Source: Caldisericum exile_A
GTDB lineage: Bacteria > Caldisericota > Caldisericia > Caldisericales > Caldisericaceae
Direction of reading: 5' to 3'
Assembly (NCBI RefSeq): GCF_047785965.1
Contig: NZ_JBLOBF010000006.1
Span: 1-64,000, forward strand
DNA length: 64,000 nucleotides
A program made the translations under genes and the position numbers. Under the pieces are notes generated by a model. The model ran no database searches and had not been told where the DNA came from. It saw only the letters and a list, made by a program, of their open reading frames with translations. Shown in pieces: positions 52,695-62,702 of the stretch. The stretch's first letter is position 1; each line of letters begins with the position of its first letter.

Positions 52695-55287
52695 GTTTAC
52701 GGAAAAAGTACAGGAGGCATTACTTGAGGCAAAAAACATTGCAGTAAATTACGGTAATGAAGCAGTTGATGTTGAACACGTGCTTGTTGCACTTATTAAC
52801 CAAAAAGATGGATTTGTTCCGATGATTCTTGAAAGTATCGGTGCCCCCAAAAACGATATTTTAAAAGAGTTATATTCAAGGATTGAACGATTTCCAAAAT
52901 CACATGTTACACAAGAATCTCAGTTCTATATAACAAATAGATTAAATTCACTTTTTGTGAGGGCAGAATCTGAAGCAAAGGCTCTTCAAGATGAATTTAT
53001 CTCAACTGAACACTTGTTTTTGGCATCATTAACTGATTATGAAATTGGCCAAGTATACGCAAAGTATGGTATAAATAGACAGAATGTTTTAAATGCAATT
53101 CAAAGCATTAGAGGAGGTAAAAAAGTGGAAGATAGAACTCCAGAAGAAAAGGTAAAGGTACTCGAAAAATATGGAAGAGACCTTGTTAAACTTGCAAAGG
53201 AAGGTAAACTTGACCCAGTAATTGGGAGAGATGAGGAGATAAGAAGAACAATTCAAATTCTTTCAAGAAGAACTAAAAACAACCCAATTCTCATAGGTGA
53301 AGCAGGTGTTGGAAAAACTGCAATTGTAGAAGGTATTGCACAGAGAATCGTTTCGGGCGATGTGCCAGAGACTCTTAAAGACAAAACAATCTTCCAACTT
53401 GATATGGGTGCTCTCATTGCAGGAACAAAATTTAGAGGCGAATTTGAAGATAGATTAAAGGCAGTCCTGGATGAACTTAAAAAATCCGAAGGACAAATTA
53501 TACTTTTTATCGATGAAATCCATACAATCGTGGGTGCTGGTGCAACAGGTGAAGGAGGTATGGATGCCTCAAATATGTTAAAACCAGCACTTGCAAGAGG
53601 TGAGATACGAACAATTGGTGCAACAACAATTGACGAATACAGAAAGTATATCGAAAAGGATGCAGCTTTGCAGAGAAGATTCCAACCTGTTCTTGTGAAA
53701 GAACCGTCAGTTGAAGAGACCATCGCAATCTTAAGAGGACTTAAAGAGCGATACGAAGTCCATCACGGAGTTAGAATTAAGGATTCTGCTCTTGTTGCAG
53801 CAGCAAAACTTTCTCATAGATATATAACAGATAGATTCCTTCCAGATAAAGCAATTGATCTTATTGATGAAGCAGCCTCACTTTTGAGAATGCAGATAGA
53901 TAGTATGCCTGTTGAACTTGATGAACTAACAAGAAAGTTAAAACTTCTCGAGATGGAAAAGAGAGCCCTTGAAAAAGAAACAGATGAAGAATCAAAAGCA
54001 AGACTTCAAGAAATTGAAAAAGAGATTGCAAACCTTAAAGAATCTGTTGACTCGCTTACCTTGAAGTGGAAAAAAGAGAAATCAATAATTGAAGAGATAC
54101 GAAAAATAAAAGCCCAAATAGAGGATCTTAAGACAAAGGCAAATCTTGCACAGAGTCAAGGTGACTTGGATACGGCAGCAAAAATTCTCTACGGAGATAT
54201 ACCTACACTAAATAAGCAACTTGAGGCAAAGTATGAAGAGTTAAAGCAAGTACAGGGAGATAACCCACTTCTTAAAGAAGAAGTTGGTGAAGAAGAGGTT
54301 GCACAAGTTGTATCTAAATGGACGGGCATACCTGTTTCAAGAATGCTAAAGACCGAAAAGGAAAAACTCCTAAATCTTGAAGAGACTTTAAAGAAGCGTG
54401 TCGTAGGACAAGATCAGGCAGTTGAAGCAGTATCAAATGCAATAAGGAGAGCAAGGGCAGGGTTATCAGATCCAAATAGACCTATTGGTTCATTTATCTT
54501 CCTTGGACCAACTGGTGTTGGAAAGACTGAACTTGCAAAGGCTCTTGCTGAAGCACTTTTTGACACCGAAAAAGCACTTATTAGAATTGATATGTCTGAG
54601 TATATGGAGAAGTTTTCTGTATCAAGACTTATTGGTGCCCCTCCAGGTTATGTTGGTTATGAAGAAGGAGGACAACTAACCGAGGCAGTAAGGAGGCAAC
54701 CTTATTCTGTTATTCTTCTTGATGAGATAGAAAAGGCACATCCCGATGTATTTAATATACTTCTTCAGGTACTTGATGACGGAAGACTTACCGATTCAAA
54801 AGGAAGGACTGTTGATTTCAAAAATACTATAATTATTATGACTTCAAACATTGGAAGTAAGTATATTTCTGAAATTAATGCAATTCCTGGCACAGCAGAA
54901 TACAAAGAACAGTACGAAAGAGTTGTTGAAAGAGTTTATGAGGAGATGAGGCATATATTCCGTCCAGAGTTCCTCAACAGGATTGATGAAATAGTGGTCT
55001 TTAATCCTCTTACAATTAGAGAACTTAGGGCAATTGTTGATTTACTGCTTTCAAAGACAAACGAGAAACTCAAAGAAAAGGGAATTCTTGTGGAATTTGA
55101 AGAGGATGTGAAGACGTTCATTATAAACAAAGGATATGATCCTGTTTATGGTGCGCGTCCTTTAAGGCGTGCAATTCAAAAATACATTGAAAATCCGCTT
55201 GCAGAATTTATCCTTAGAGAGGATATAGAAAAGGGAGAAATTGTTGCCTATATGGATAAAGGAGAGGTTAAATTTAGGCTTAAATGA
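52681..55287 (+). CDS. clpB: ATP-dependent disaggregase ClpB
   Basis: 868 residues, full family length. Two N-terminal Clp repeats (1-145), NBD1 with Walker A GEAGVGKT (near 206-213), a middle coiled coil (about 400-530, with the LTRKLKLLEMEKRALEKE stretch), and NBD2 with GPTGVGKT (near 609-616) are all there. The protein rescues aggregated proteins with DnaK. It starts at GTG behind GGAGGTGAT. No CIRCE element or other heat-shock operator was seen upstream; the gene appears to be coupled to the cyclase. Confidence 0.95.
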   Translation: MDQNKFTEKVQEALLEAKNIAVNYGNEAVDVEHVLVALINQKDGFVPMILESIGAPKNDILKELYSRIERFPKSHVTQESQFYITNRLNSLFVRAESEAKALQDEFISTEHLFLASLTDYEIGQVYAKYGINRQNVLNAIQSIRGGKKVEDRTPEEKVKVLEKYGRDLVKLAKEGKLDPVIGRDEEIRRTIQILSRRTKNNPILIGEAGVGKTAIVEGIAQRIVSGDVPETLKDKTIFQLDMGALIAGTKFRGEFEDRLKAVLDELKKSEGQIILFIDEIHTIVGAGATGEGGMDASNMLKPALARGEIRTIGATTIDEYRKYIEKDAALQRRFQPVLVKEPSVEETIAILRGLKERYEVHHGVRIKDSALVAAAKLSHRYITDRFLPDKAIDLIDEAASLLRMQIDSMPVELDELTRKLKLLEMEKRALEKETDEESKARLQEIEKEIANLKESVDSLTLKWKKEKSIIEEIRKIKAQIEDLKTKANLAQSQGDLDTAAKILYGDIPTLNKQLEAKYEELKQVQGDNPLLKEEVGEEEVAQVVSKWTGIPVSRMLKTEKEKLLNLEETLKKRVVGQDQAVEAVSNAIRRARAGLSDPNRPIGSFIFLGPTGVGKTELAKALAEALFDTEKALIRIDMSEYMEKFSVSRLIGAPPGYVGYEEGGQLTEAVRRQPYSVILLDEIEKAHPDVFNILLQVLDDGRLTDSKGRTVDFKNTIIIMTSNIGSKYISEINAIPGTAEYKEQYERVVERVYEEMRHIFRPEFLNRIDEIVVFNPLTIRELRAIVDLLLSKTNEKLKEKGILVEFEEDVKTFIINKGYDPVYGARPLRRAIQKYIENPLAEFILREDIEKGEIVAYMDKGEVKFRLK

Positions 55288-56009
55288 GCGAATTTACTGA
55301 TAAACTGAGGGAGGCTTTGCTATCGGCCTCCCTTCCATTCGATGAATCTTCTTTGGCATATTTTGAAGTATATAAGAATCTTCTTTTTGATTGGAATGCC
55401 CATATGAATCTTACCGCAATAAGAGATGAAGATGGTATTATTTACAAGCATTTTGTAGATTCTCTTATGGTCTTAAAGGTTGTGGATAATTTTTTAAGTC
55501 TTCTTGATGTTGGAAGCGGAGCGGGATTCCCAGGGGTCCCTGTAAAGATAATTAAAAGGGAAATTGCACTTTCTCTTATAGAGTCGCAAAAGAAAAAGGC
55601 AACTTTTCTTGAAATTCTTCTTGAACGTCTAACATTTACTGATGCAAAGGTATATAATGCACGTGCAGAGGAACTTGCAAGGGATAACTTAAGAGAGAGT
55701 TTCGATGTGGTGTGCGAACGTGAATTTGGTAAAATCCCAATAAATCTTGAGGTTGGGCTTCCTTTTGTCAAGTTAGGCGGGCATTTACTCTTATACAAAG
55801 GAGCTAAAGATATTGAAAAAATTGATATATTCAAAATTTTTATCGAAGAGTTAGGCGGCTCGATTGAAAAAATATTTCCTTATAAGTTAAATGATTCAAT
55901 AGAGCGCTATATAGTTTCAATTAGAAAGGAGTGGCACACTCCTTGGCGTTATCCAAGAAGTTATTCTTCAATGCTAAGAGATCTTAAAAAGTGGGGAGAA
56001 TTTGCATAA
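55284..56009 (+). CDS. rsmG: 16S rRNA (guanine-527-N7)-methyltransferase RsmG
   Basis: 241 residues. The SAM-binding motif LDVGSGAGFPGVPVKI (about 75-90), the N-terminal NLLFDWNAHMNLTAIRDEDGIIYKHFVDSL and the ARAEEL region are diagnostic of RsmG/GidB. It methylates G527 of 16S rRNA. Overlap with clpB is four bases. The last residues (WRYPRSYSSMLRDLKKWG) run into the overlapping protease gene. Confidence 0.93.
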   Translation: MSEFTDKLREALLSASLPFDESSLAYFEVYKNLLFDWNAHMNLTAIRDEDGIIYKHFVDSLMVLKVVDNFLSLLDVGSGAGFPGVPVKIIKREIALSLIESQKKKATFLEILLERLTFTDAKVYNARAEELARDNLRESFDVVCEREFGKIPINLEVGLPFVKLGGHLLLYKGAKDIEKIDIFKIFIEELGGSIEKIFPYKLNDSIERYIVSIRKEWHTPWRYPRSYSSMLRDLKKWGEFA

Positions 56010-57763
56010 GTCACAAATTTAAAAAACTTTTTGTTGTTTTCATTATACTTTTTAGTACTACTTTAAACTCAAATTTATCTGCAAAAACGACTTTATTTAA
56101 GGGCAATTTCGATAATTTTAAAGAAGAAAATTTCATAATTTTAACAAAAAGAGAGTTCATTACGGACTTGAAACCAATCGAAAAATTATATCCACAGTAT
56201 AAATATTTTTACATACCAATTGAAGACATTGGTTCTAATGACCCAATAAGAGTAAGGGCATATCTTTTTTCTCATTTTAATTCTGGGTATCTTCTTATCG
56301 CTTTAAGAGAGAAAGATTTAGAAGCAGGTACTTTAACAATAAGTGAGGGAGGTAAGTTTTCTCCAAAAACTGTTAAATCTGATATTTTTTATTCGATTGA
56401 AAATCTTGACTTTGATAATGACGGGAAATTTGGTGAGTTTTACGACGATATATTGAAGAGTGGTTTAAAATTTAGATTCATTGTTTCAAGGCTACCATTT
56501 GAAAATAAAGAGGATTTCAAGAAGTATTTCGATAATCTAAATGCATTTATGGAAAAAAGGCCTAAGGTTTTGCTTGCTTCGTCTTTTATATCCTTTCCTA
56601 GCGAAACCTATGATGGGGGCAAAATACTTTCAGGTGATGGAGCACGCCTTATGGAACTTATAAAAAATGATTTCTTTCCAGATTCGATAACTTTTTACGA
56701 AAAGGGTGGTGATTTTCCATCAATTTACAATTGCAATGGAGCTTTAAATAAGGAAAACTTTATTAGTGCTTCAAAGGAAGCAACGCTTATTCTTTGGGAT
56801 GCACACGGCTCACAAAGTGCAGCCTATAGCCAAATTTGGCTTGATAAAAACAAAAATGGGATCCCAGAAAATAGCGAATTTGTATTTACGCCTTTTGTGT
56901 CGACATCGGATAATTTTTCGACAAATTCCATTGTGTTTTCCTTGAGTTGTCTTAATCTCCAAGGGTATGATAATCTTGGGTATGCGTTTCTTAAAAACGG
57001 TTCAACTGCCTTCATTGGGTCAAGAGAGGTATCATATTCACCTTCATACTTCTATAGGCCAGAAGACGGCGGTTCTTCAAGCATTATGTATTACTTTGTA
57101 AAGAATCTCTCCCAAGGTGAAAACATAGGAAATGCTCTTTATGATGCCTTCAAATACTTTTATGCCAATTTGCTCTATGCAGATTTAGAAGATCCTGTTG
57201 AAAGTGGACTTCTTAACATATATGATTTTAATATTTACGGTTTACCTTTGATAACTTTAAACTATGTGAGATTTAAAGAAGAAATTGCTGAAAATCACGC
57301 AAAGAAAGATTTATTTTTTGATTTCGATTTTAATACGACAACTAATGAATTTAAAATAACAGTAAAGGATAGTGAGCCTTATTTTGTTATCCTACCAAAA
57401 GGTCTTTTTATAAAGAATGTTTATTACGAAGATTCAAAAAATTCGCCCATTTTCGACTGGTTTTTTAATATCGTAAGGTCTAATTTCTCAAATGCGCTTG
57501 TAATTAAGGGTGTTATAAGAGGTAAAGTTCAAGGAGATATTGTGGTAAAAGGAAATATGTTTGAGAATCATTATTCGGTTATACTCTACGGTTTTGATAT
57601 GAGGGATTTTAATTTTGACAAAGCAATTGATGATAAAGACTTTGAGATACTTAAAAAATCATTTGGAAAGACTTATATGAATGAGGATTTTTTACCTCAG
57701 TGCGATCTTGATTCAAACCTCAAAATTGATGGCATTGATGTATTGATGTTCTTTAATAGATAA
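55991..57763 (+). CDS. Gingipain-like (C25) secreted peptidase with dockerin-like end
   Basis: 590 residues. A signal peptide (about 9-31) follows a GTG start inside the rsmG end. The middle resembles C25 peptidases: His272 in LWDAHGS and Cys320 in FSLSCLN would form the catalytic dyad, followed by FLKNGSTAFIGSREVSYSP. The C terminus (about 540-590) has two EF-hand-like calcium loops (DFNFDKAIDDKDFE and CDLDSNLKIDGIDV), as in dockerins. It likely acts at the surface on proteins. The start is uncertain because no other good codon lies before the signal peptide. Confidence 0.72.
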   Translation: MGRICISHKFKKLFVVFIILFSTTLNSNLSAKTTLFKGNFDNFKEENFIILTKREFITDLKPIEKLYPQYKYFYIPIEDIGSNDPIRVRAYLFSHFNSGYLLIALREKDLEAGTLTISEGGKFSPKTVKSDIFYSIENLDFDNDGKFGEFYDDILKSGLKFRFIVSRLPFENKEDFKKYFDNLNAFMEKRPKVLLASSFISFPSETYDGGKILSGDGARLMELIKNDFFPDSITFYEKGGDFPSIYNCNGALNKENFISASKEATLILWDAHGSQSAAYSQIWLDKNKNGIPENSEFVFTPFVSTSDNFSTNSIVFSLSCLNLQGYDNLGYAFLKNGSTAFIGSREVSYSPSYFYRPEDGGSSSIMYYFVKNLSQGENIGNALYDAFKYFYANLLYADLEDPVESGLLNIYDFNIYGLPLITLNYVRFKEEIAENHAKKDLFFDFDFNTTTNEFKITVKDSEPYFVILPKGLFIKNVYYEDSKNSPIFDWFFNIVRSNFSNALVIKGVIRGKVQGDIVVKGNMFENHYSVILYGFDMRDFNFDKAIDDKDFEILKKSFGKTYMNEDFLPQCDLDSNLKIDGIDVLMFFNR

Positions 57764-57767
57764 AATC

Positions 57768-58245
57768 TCCAATATTAGAATGGGGCACACCCCTTTCTAA
57801 CTTACCCCCAAGGTAAAAATTATTATTTAGGAAAGTGTTGAGGGGGCGATTTGTTGCCCCCTCAAAATAATTGTCATTCCGAAGTGGCGAAGCCAAGAGG
57901 AATCTCCGTCGTATGGGTGGAGTTCTGGGAGGGTGTCCCTCCTCCATTTGGAGGAGAATCCTCGTCACTTCGTTCCTCGGATTGACAATTCTTTGATGTG
58001 TTTTTGGGGAGTATTGAGGGGGCGATTTGTTGCCCCCTCAAAATATTGAGATTTCTCAGTCGCTTACGCTACTTCGAAATGACAATTATTGGAAGAGGGC
58101 ACATCCCCCTTCCAACTTTCCCCTAAAAACAAAAAGAATAACTTTCCACTTTCATTTGTCATTCCGAAGGCTTTAGCCTGAGGAATCTCCTCTGTTTCGG
58201 GGGAGTATTATATATGGTGACAACCATTTTGAGGGGTATTTAAGA
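57768..58245. repeat. Mosaic palindromic intergenic repeat cluster 6
   Basis: About 480 bases with GTGGCGAAGCCAAGAGGAATC, an AATCC/GGATT stem-loop in reverse orientation (near 57958-57985), the perfect hairpin TTGAGGGGGC...GCCCCCTCAA and the CGAAGGCTTTAGCCTGAGGAATC form. It lies between the peptidase gene and the HD-GYP gene. Confidence 0.85.
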
Positions 58246-58297
58246 TTTTACAAATTATCACTCGATTAAAAAATTTGCTAAAAAATTTTAAAAGAAA

Positions 58298-58325
58298 TTG
58301 TAAATTTCTTAACAATCAGTATAAT
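58298..58325 (+). promoter_or_regulatory. Promoter of the HD-GYP gene (near-leaderless)
   Basis: TTGTAA (58298-58303), a 16-base spacer and TATAAT (58320-58325). The start site would be about six bases before the ATG at 58338. There is no ribosome binding site. Confidence 0.65.
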
Positions 58326-58337
58326 TTATCTGTGGAA

Positions 58338-61300
58338 ATGAAAATAGACTGGTTACTTATAATACTTGAGTTTTCTATATTCACAATCCCAATCTTTTTA
58401 GGATTTATACTATCGTTTAGATGGTTTATACAAAAAAGAACATACGAGAGAGTTCTATTCATAGTGGCATTTTTATTTCCGATTGTTGTGATACTATCCC
58501 TTATAAAAGTCTTTTATATATTAGAGTTAGGTCCAAATGAAAGTGCGTTTTTAACTATAAATCTCATATTTGCAATCGGAATTTCTACATTTATCTATAT
58601 CACGATTCTTGAAACAACAGGAAAGACGTATGCTAAGCCAAATTCAATTGAAATAATAGGCATTTTAATGCTTATTTTATCTTCCTTTTTGCTTGGAAAC
58701 ATAATGCGCGCCTTGGACTATATCTCTTGGGGCATTATAGGAATTGCTATTATTCACCTTGTGAGGGGATTTGTATATTCAAAATATGGCTCTTCTCATG
58801 AAAAAAGAACGTATGTTTTAGTGGTGCTCTTTTCGGCAATTTCGGTATTCTTGAAACTTCTATATTATACGGATTATCTTCCTCTTAAACCAACAATCTA
58901 TATTTCGCTTACCTTGATGTTTTTGTCTTTTCTTCACGGCGTATTTATTCTTAAAAACATAGGCGCAAGGATGCCCAGTCGTCCTTTAGAAAAGGAGATT
59001 TTTAAAGAAAAACTTTCAATCTTTACAAGACTTGTTGCAATATCACTTACTGCAGCAATTATAACATCAATTGCATCTTCTTTTGGATTTAACTCATACA
59101 GAAGCCAAAAGGAACAAATTATATCTGATTTAAATTATACTGTTCAGAATGCATCGTTTGTAATTGCTGACAAACTCAATCAATACTTGCTTGATTCATT
59201 TGAAAGTCCTCTTGTATATCTTGCAGAAACACTTGATGTAGATAACTTAGATCATGCAAAACTGCAAATAAAAACATTCTACAATACCCATAAATCCATA
59301 TTTGCATCAGTTACGCTTATGAATGATAAGGGCATAATTGTATATACATATCCCTACACATACGCCATAGGCTCTAATATTTCAAATCAGCCTCATGTAA
59401 AGGAAGTTCTCAAAACAAAAAAAACAACTCTATCACTGCCTTTTAAGACAGTCCAGGGCTTTAATGCAATAGCAATACATATACCAATATTTAAAGGAAA
59501 AATATTTACCTATACTATTGCAGGATTAATTGAACTTAATACTCTTTCCAGAAATTTATCAAATGCAATTACACCTTTTAAATATATTTTGTCAGAGGAT
59601 GGAGTAGTGTGTGCAACAAACATTTCTGATTCATTCATCTTAAAAAATGTAGATACTGTTTTAGGAAGCGTTTCCAACTATTCAATTTCAAAATCTTATT
59701 CCTTTACTTATCTTTCACGCTCTTTTTTAATTAAAACCTTTGGAAGCCTAAGTGATTTAAGCGAAAAATTGCATTGGGTCTTTTTGACCACAGTATTAAC
59801 TTATGGGTCATTCATATTCTTATTTTTACTTTTCTATGCAACAGTTCTTTATGGACTTTTTGCATTGGAAAAGGAAACTACATTAGAGCTTGAAGAAACC
59901 CTAAAAAGGGAATTAGAGGCGTTAAAAGCGTATAAAGATACTCAAGAAAAACTAAATACACTAAACAACTTCATATTTACTACCTCAATTGACGCCCCAA
60001 TAGAGACGGTTGTTCAAAAACTCTTAGAAACAGTAATAAGTCTTGTTCCAAAAATAGAGAAGGGTGTTTTATGGTTTGTTGTTGGAGATAAAGTTATGCC
60101 TGTTGCTTCCGTGGGCTATGACGTAGATCTTTTAAAAAAACTAATTCTTGATAAAGAAAGGGAGGAGAGATTTTGGAAAAAGCCAATTATTATTGAACAA
60201 ATAGGAATCTCGGGATTCCCCGAAGAACTCAGGGATTATGCAAAAAAGCTTGGAGTGGGAGATATTAAAGAGACTCTTATTATCCCAATTACTGTTAAAG
60301 ATGAATATATGGGGCACTTCTCTTTAGATATCTTTAAAGAAGGTGTTCACTTCAATGAGGTTGAAATAGCCATTGCAAATTCAGTTGCTAAAATTATTTC
60401 ATTCTATTTTTCGATTCAAGTGGCACTTAAGGCTCTTAAAAAAGAAGTTGATACAAACGCAAGTCTTGCTTCAAAACTTGAAAATATTTTTGTTTTTCTA
60501 TCAAAAACAAGTTTTAAAGAGGATTACGAAGAGTTCTTTTCAAAACTTTTGATGCTTACACTTTCATTAATAGAAGGTGGGGAATACGGAAGTATCCTTC
60601 TGAGGACTAAAAACGAGCTTAAGTATGTAGCTTCATTTGGTTATGATGTGTCTCTTCTTAACGAATTAAACATCGATCTTGAAACAGAAGAAAAGCTTGT
60701 TAAGAAAGGAAAAGTTAAAATAATTGAATCTATAGAAGCTGTCGGGTTAGATGAAAGCCAAAGAGAGCTTGCAAAAAAGTTAGGATTAGACAGAATAAAA
60801 TACACAATAACTGCATCTTTCTTTATCGAAGACGAGTATTATGGTGGTATCTTCATTGATTCAACAAAAGATCAAAATCCATTTACCACACAAGATATCG
60901 AAATAATGGAAGCAATTTCAAACCTTGGGTCGCTATTTTTAAGGACAAAGAAACTCTTTGAAGATTTAGAAAATGAGCTAAAGATAGATTCAATAATAAC
61001 GGAAATTTCTAAAAACCTCGATTTTGAGATGAGTGTAAAAAATTACTTTAAAGAAGTTTTCCAATTGTTAAATAGAACCTTTGAATATTTAAACTCAATG
61101 AAAGTATCAGTTGAGATTGAAAATCGTTTTATACATGTTTTTGCTTGTGATGATTCTGTTAATGTAGTTCATTCAAAATCGAGTGAATACACATTTGAAG
61201 AAGAAAAGGAAATTAATAATTTCGAAAAGATATATTATGAGATTGGAAAAGACAAAATCGAATTCGGTTTAAAGGAAGGAAGTGAACAAAATTCAGACAT

Positions 61301-61982
61301 TATAAATCAGTTATCAGTATCAATATTGCCTGTTTTGAAAAGCTTTTTTATATACAAGGATAGAGCAAAGCTTTTTGCAGATATTATGATAGCATTTGCA
61401 AGAACTATTGACTCGAAAGATCCTTACACAAGGACGCACTCTGAAAACGTAACAAAGTACGCGTATTTCTTTGCAAGGCATCTTGGGCTTGATAAAAGAA
61501 ATCTTAAAATACTTGTATTAGCAGCAATTCTACATGATATAGGGAAAATTGGTGTAAAGGAGTCAATTCTTCTTAAAAACGGACCTTTAACAGCTGATGA
61601 GCGGAAAATCATAAACATACATCCAGAAAAAGGTTATGAGATTATTTCTGTAATTGAAGGCTTGGAAGCTTCGGCAAAAATATTGAGACATCATCATGAA
61701 AGATGCGATGGAAAGGGTTATCCTGATAAGTTAAAGGGCGAAGAAATCCCATACCTATCTAGGATATTATCAATAGTTGATGCCTTTGATGCAATGACAA
61801 CAGAAAGACCTTACAGAAAGGCATTAACAGTTGATGAAGCGATGAAAGAAATCGAAAAGAATGCAGGCATTCAGTTTGATCCGGAACTTGCAAAAAGATT
61901 TATAGAACTTAAAGATTCAATAAAAGATGCGCTTAATATTTCAATAGAAGATATACTGATAGAAATATTGAATATAGAGTGA
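58338..61982 (+). CDS. Membrane sensor with dCache-like, two GAF and HD-GYP domains
   Basis: 1214 residues. Seven or eight N-terminal helices (about 1-220) are followed by another helix, an extracytoplasmic dCache-like domain (about 270-480) and a helix near 500. Two similar GAF domains follow (about 555-705 and 740-890), then a linker and a C-terminal HD-GYP domain with HDIGKIG (His near 1066) and HHERCDGKGYP (near 1120). The latter should hydrolyse c-di-GMP. The start at 58338 is chosen from the promoter position; the frame is open to 58275. Confidence 0.84.
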   Translation: MKIDWLLIILEFSIFTIPIFLGFILSFRWFIQKRTYERVLFIVAFLFPIVVILSLIKVFYILELGPNESAFLTINLIFAIGISTFIYITILETTGKTYAKPNSIEIIGILMLILSSFLLGNIMRALDYISWGIIGIAIIHLVRGFVYSKYGSSHEKRTYVLVVLFSAISVFLKLLYYTDYLPLKPTIYISLTLMFLSFLHGVFILKNIGARMPSRPLEKEIFKEKLSIFTRLVAISLTAAIITSIASSFGFNSYRSQKEQIISDLNYTVQNASFVIADKLNQYLLDSFESPLVYLAETLDVDNLDHAKLQIKTFYNTHKSIFASVTLMNDKGIIVYTYPYTYAIGSNISNQPHVKEVLKTKKTTLSLPFKTVQGFNAIAIHIPIFKGKIFTYTIAGLIELNTLSRNLSNAITPFKYILSEDGVVCATNISDSFILKNVDTVLGSVSNYSISKSYSFTYLSRSFLIKTFGSLSDLSEKLHWVFLTTVLTYGSFIFLFLLFYATVLYGLFALEKETTLELEETLKRELEALKAYKDTQEKLNTLNNFIFTTSIDAPIETVVQKLLETVISLVPKIEKGVLWFVVGDKVMPVASVGYDVDLLKKLILDKEREERFWKKPIIIEQIGISGFPEELRDYAKKLGVGDIKETLIIPITVKDEYMGHFSLDIFKEGVHFNEVEIAIANSVAKIISFYFSIQVALKALKKEVDTNASLASKLENIFVFLSKTSFKEDYEEFFSKLLMLTLSLIEGGEYGSILLRTKNELKYVASFGYDVSLLNELNIDLETEEKLVKKGKVKIIESIEAVGLDESQRELAKKLGLDRIKYTITASFFIEDEYYGGIFIDSTKDQNPFTTQDIEIMEAISNLGSLFLRTKKLFEDLENELKIDSIITEISKNLDFEMSVKNYFKEVFQLLNRTFEYLNSMKVSVEIENRFIHVFACDDSVNVVHSKSSEYTFEEEKEINNFEKIYYEIGKDKIEFGLKEGSEQNSDIINQLSVSILPVLKSFFIYKDRAKLFADIMIAFARTIDSKDPYTRTHSENVTKYAYFFARHLGLDKRNLKILVLAAILHDIGKIGVKESILLKNGPLTADERKIINIHPEKGYEIISVIEGLEASAKILRHHHERCDGKGYPDKLKGEEIPYLSRILSIVDAFDAMTTERPYRKALTVDEAMKEIEKNAGIQFDPELAKRFIELKDSIKDALNISIEDILIEILNIE

Positions 61983-61995
61983 GGCGTAATATTAT

Positions 61996-62688
61996 ATGAA
62001 CAACATAAGAATCGGAGCAATGCAAAAGTTTTCTCTTGTAGATTATCCTGATAAAACTTGTGCGATTATCTTTACAATAGGTTGTAATTTCCGTTGTCCT
62101 TTTTGCCACAATAGGGAACTTGTCTTAGAAAAAGAGTTTCCAAATGAAATTCCTTTTGAAGACATTATTGATTTTCTTAATACTCGCAAGGGACTTCTTG
62201 ATGCAGTTGAATTTACAGGCGGAGAGCCATTAATACACAAAGGACTGATTGACGCCATAAAGAGAATAAAAGATATGGGCTTTTTGGTAAAACTTGATAC
62301 CAATGGATCATTCCCAAAGACGCTGATAGATCTCTTACCTTTTGTTGATTATATTGCAATGGATATAAAGGCACCACTTGAAAAATACAGCGAGGCAACA
62401 GGTGTAAAAATTGAGAGTGACACAATAAAAGAAAGTATCCAGATTATCAAAGCCTCAGAAAAGGATTACGAATTTAGAACAACTGTATTCAAAAACTACT
62501 TTAAGACTATTGATGACTTTGTTTCTGTGGGCAATCTTATAAATAGAGCAAAGGCCTACTACATTCAAAGACCGCATTTTGATAAGGTATTAAATCCAAA
62601 CTATCCATTTGAGACTTTTACAGACAAAGAATTACAAGATATTCAAGCATTGATGAAACAATTTGCAGATGCAGTAGAGATAAGATAG
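61996..62688 (+). CDS. nrdG: Anaerobic ribonucleotide reductase activating protein-like radical SAM enzyme
   Basis: 230 residues. Cys30, Cys34 and Cys37 (CNFRCPFC) bind the radical SAM cluster, and FTGGEPLIH supplies the SAM-binding GGE motif. The N terminus (GAMQKFSLVDYPDKTCAIIFTIGC) is typical of the NrdG2 form of activases. It would install the glycyl radical in class III ribonucleotide reductase, whose gene is not in the window. An activase for another glycyl radical enzyme is the alternative. It follows the HD-GYP gene by 13 bases, so the two may be co-transcribed. Confidence 0.85.
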   Translation: MNNIRIGAMQKFSLVDYPDKTCAIIFTIGCNFRCPFCHNRELVLEKEFPNEIPFEDIIDFLNTRKGLLDAVEFTGGEPLIHKGLIDAIKRIKDMGFLVKLDTNGSFPKTLIDLLPFVDYIAMDIKAPLEKYSEATGVKIESDTIKESIQIIKASEKDYEFRTTVFKNYFKTIDDFVSVGNLINRAKAYYIQRPHFDKVLNPNYPFETFTDKELQDIQALMKQFADAVEIR

Positions 62689-62702
62689 AATTTTAAGAGT
62701 AT

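Noticed and set aside
58275..58337. N-terminal extension of the HD-GYP protein from TTG
   Set aside because: The extension covers the promoter and has no ribosome site; the ATG at 58338 fits the first membrane helix.
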